64,000 nucleotides of DNA, taken from the NCBI RefSeq assembly GCF_000315625.1, contig NW_005434608.1, positions 85,529 to 149,528 on the forward strand, written 5' to 3'. Position numbers and translations under genes: made by a program. Positions 63,129-64,000 of the stretch are shown one piece after another. The first letter of the stretch is position 1, and each line of letters starts with the position of its first letter. The notes beneath the pieces are model-generated. The model had not been told where the DNA came from. It was given only the letters and a program-made list of their open reading frames with translations, and did no database searches. This DNA is from Guillardia theta CCMP2712 (taxonomy: Eukaryota; Cryptophyceae; Pyrenomonadales; Geminigeraceae).

Positions 63129-64000
63129 AGCCCGAGAGCGCGTCGTTAGAGCTCGTTGCGGCAGTTTGACTGACTGCGCGCACGACGGCGCATGTCAGGT
63201 CTACAACTACAAGTAGTTGTCACTGTGAGTAACGTAGAGTTACAACTCGTCGTTCGAATCACTGTGTTGGCGTTGAGACTGTTGTTCAATGGTTGTCTTC
63301 AATCTATTCATCAATGAAAGTGTAGCACTCTGACTCATACAAAAGATGTGTCCGAGGAGATCTGAGAAAACAGCTGTGTAAATAGCAAAAACGGCTCATT
63401 CAGTTCAAAACACTGCCAGCGGAAGGAATCATGTTGAAAGGGATTGTGTTGAAAAGGACTTCTCATGCCCATCAAACTGGAGAAAGACTTGATCGAAGGT
63501 ATTGCAAAGCATCGCATCGCTGTATCCAAGTTCAATTCCCAATCGCAAGAGTTCCGAGACAACACAAGAAGGTCTCGCTTTCCCCAACTCCCTGATACTT
63601 GAAACCAGGTATCCCTCAACAGAGGTGTATCGATAACCTCTCCTTGAAAGCGCCTCGACACGGTACCCACCCAGCTCCAAAAATGATTCAAGCATGGCGG
63701 GAAGGAAATCCGACCTTCTGCTTAGCGAGCGTCAGGTTTCTACAGTGGTCGGAGCAGTTCTCGATTCAACGCGTCAAATCATGTTCTCACAGCTCAACAA
63801 GAGCTCATGTGACGATCTCGCAGCTCAACAAGAGCTCATGTCATCATGTCATGTTCTCACTGCTCAAAAACAAACCGGAGGCCAGAGTGCCGATTTCATT
63901 TCAGAGAACACCAATCAGTAATGTCTCGAATATTTCAAATTCTCTTAGAGAGTTTCAACTTTCAATTTCTGAATTGGTTCATGATACCGGGCCCTGCCTC
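63129..64000. other. window end with overlapping divergent short frames
   Basis: On minus, 63695-63429 is an 88-codon frame from an ATG (ELGGYRVEALSRRGYRYTSV, LLRLGIELGYSDAMLCNTF) that looks moderately coding-like. On plus, 63694-63921 is a 75-codon frame (MAGRKSDLLLSERQVSTVVG) whose ATG overlaps the minus ATG in CATG. It includes a duplicated GCTCAACAAGAGCTCATGT. At most one is likely real; neither matches a family I know. Confidence 0.3.

Overview
The window is nuclear DNA of a eukaryote. Genes are broken by short GT-AG introns, mostly about 40-70 bp, and lie on both strands at roughly one gene per 2-3 kb. Spacers are rich in CTC/GAG microsatellites. A LPA1/REP27-type photosystem II assembly protein begins with a signal peptide, as expected for an alga whose plastid is reached through the secretory route. 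Together with the compact introns and protein style this suggests a cryptophyte of the Guillardia type; that assignment is inference. Two 100-N assembly gaps (44083-44182, 61432-61531) both sit in low-complexity tracts. No rRNA, tRNA or CRISPR was recognised.

Left part (1-13.2 kb): an unrecognised multi-exon gene (-), the LPA1-like plastid gene (+), a 10-exon apoptosis-inducing-factor homologue (-), an unknown secretory protein (-) and a 9-exon DUF2009/UPF0652 gene (+) whose product carries a signal peptide. Coordinates 13.25-19.67 kb look like a composite insertion just behind the DUF2009 stop codon. It is flanked by 33-bp near-identical direct repeats and contains two pairs of inverted repeats, a 390-bp hairpin element, a reverse-transcriptase fragment, a GPI-anchor-type surface protein gene with an inverted partial copy, and several AT-richer orphan frames.

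Middle (20-46 kb): a single-exon EF-hand/transmembrane protein (-), an F-box protein (+), a BASS-family transporter (-), a multi-TM protein with a RelA/SpoT-like tail (+), a beta-propeller/FN3 membrane protein (+), a small ATG11/FIP200 claw protein (-), a double thioredoxin-fold GST_N protein (+), a SWIM zinc-finger protein (-), an acidic low-complexity protein (-) and a secretory ankyrin protein (-).

Right part (46-64 kb): a coiled-coil protein with a tandemly duplicated exon (+), a CSDE1/UNR homologue with an R3H domain in front and a PAM2 motif behind (+), a PAS/LOV-like protein (-), a RING protein with two LON-substrate-domain-like halves (+) and an Anp1/Mnn9-type (GT62-like) glycosyltransferase (+).

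Three cross-cutting signals stand out. First, five unrelated secretory proteins share an LRGG (or LMGG) motif shortly after their hydrophobic leader. Second, a G-rich word GGGGTAGGGGT recurs in gene-upstream spacers, once amplified as a minisatellite. Third, very GC-rich blocks built from a small vocabulary of words recur between genes and are linked to a dispersed 35-bp repeat. There is no operon-like grouping; functional links (RNA binding, plastid, secretory and autophagy themes) are read from domains only.
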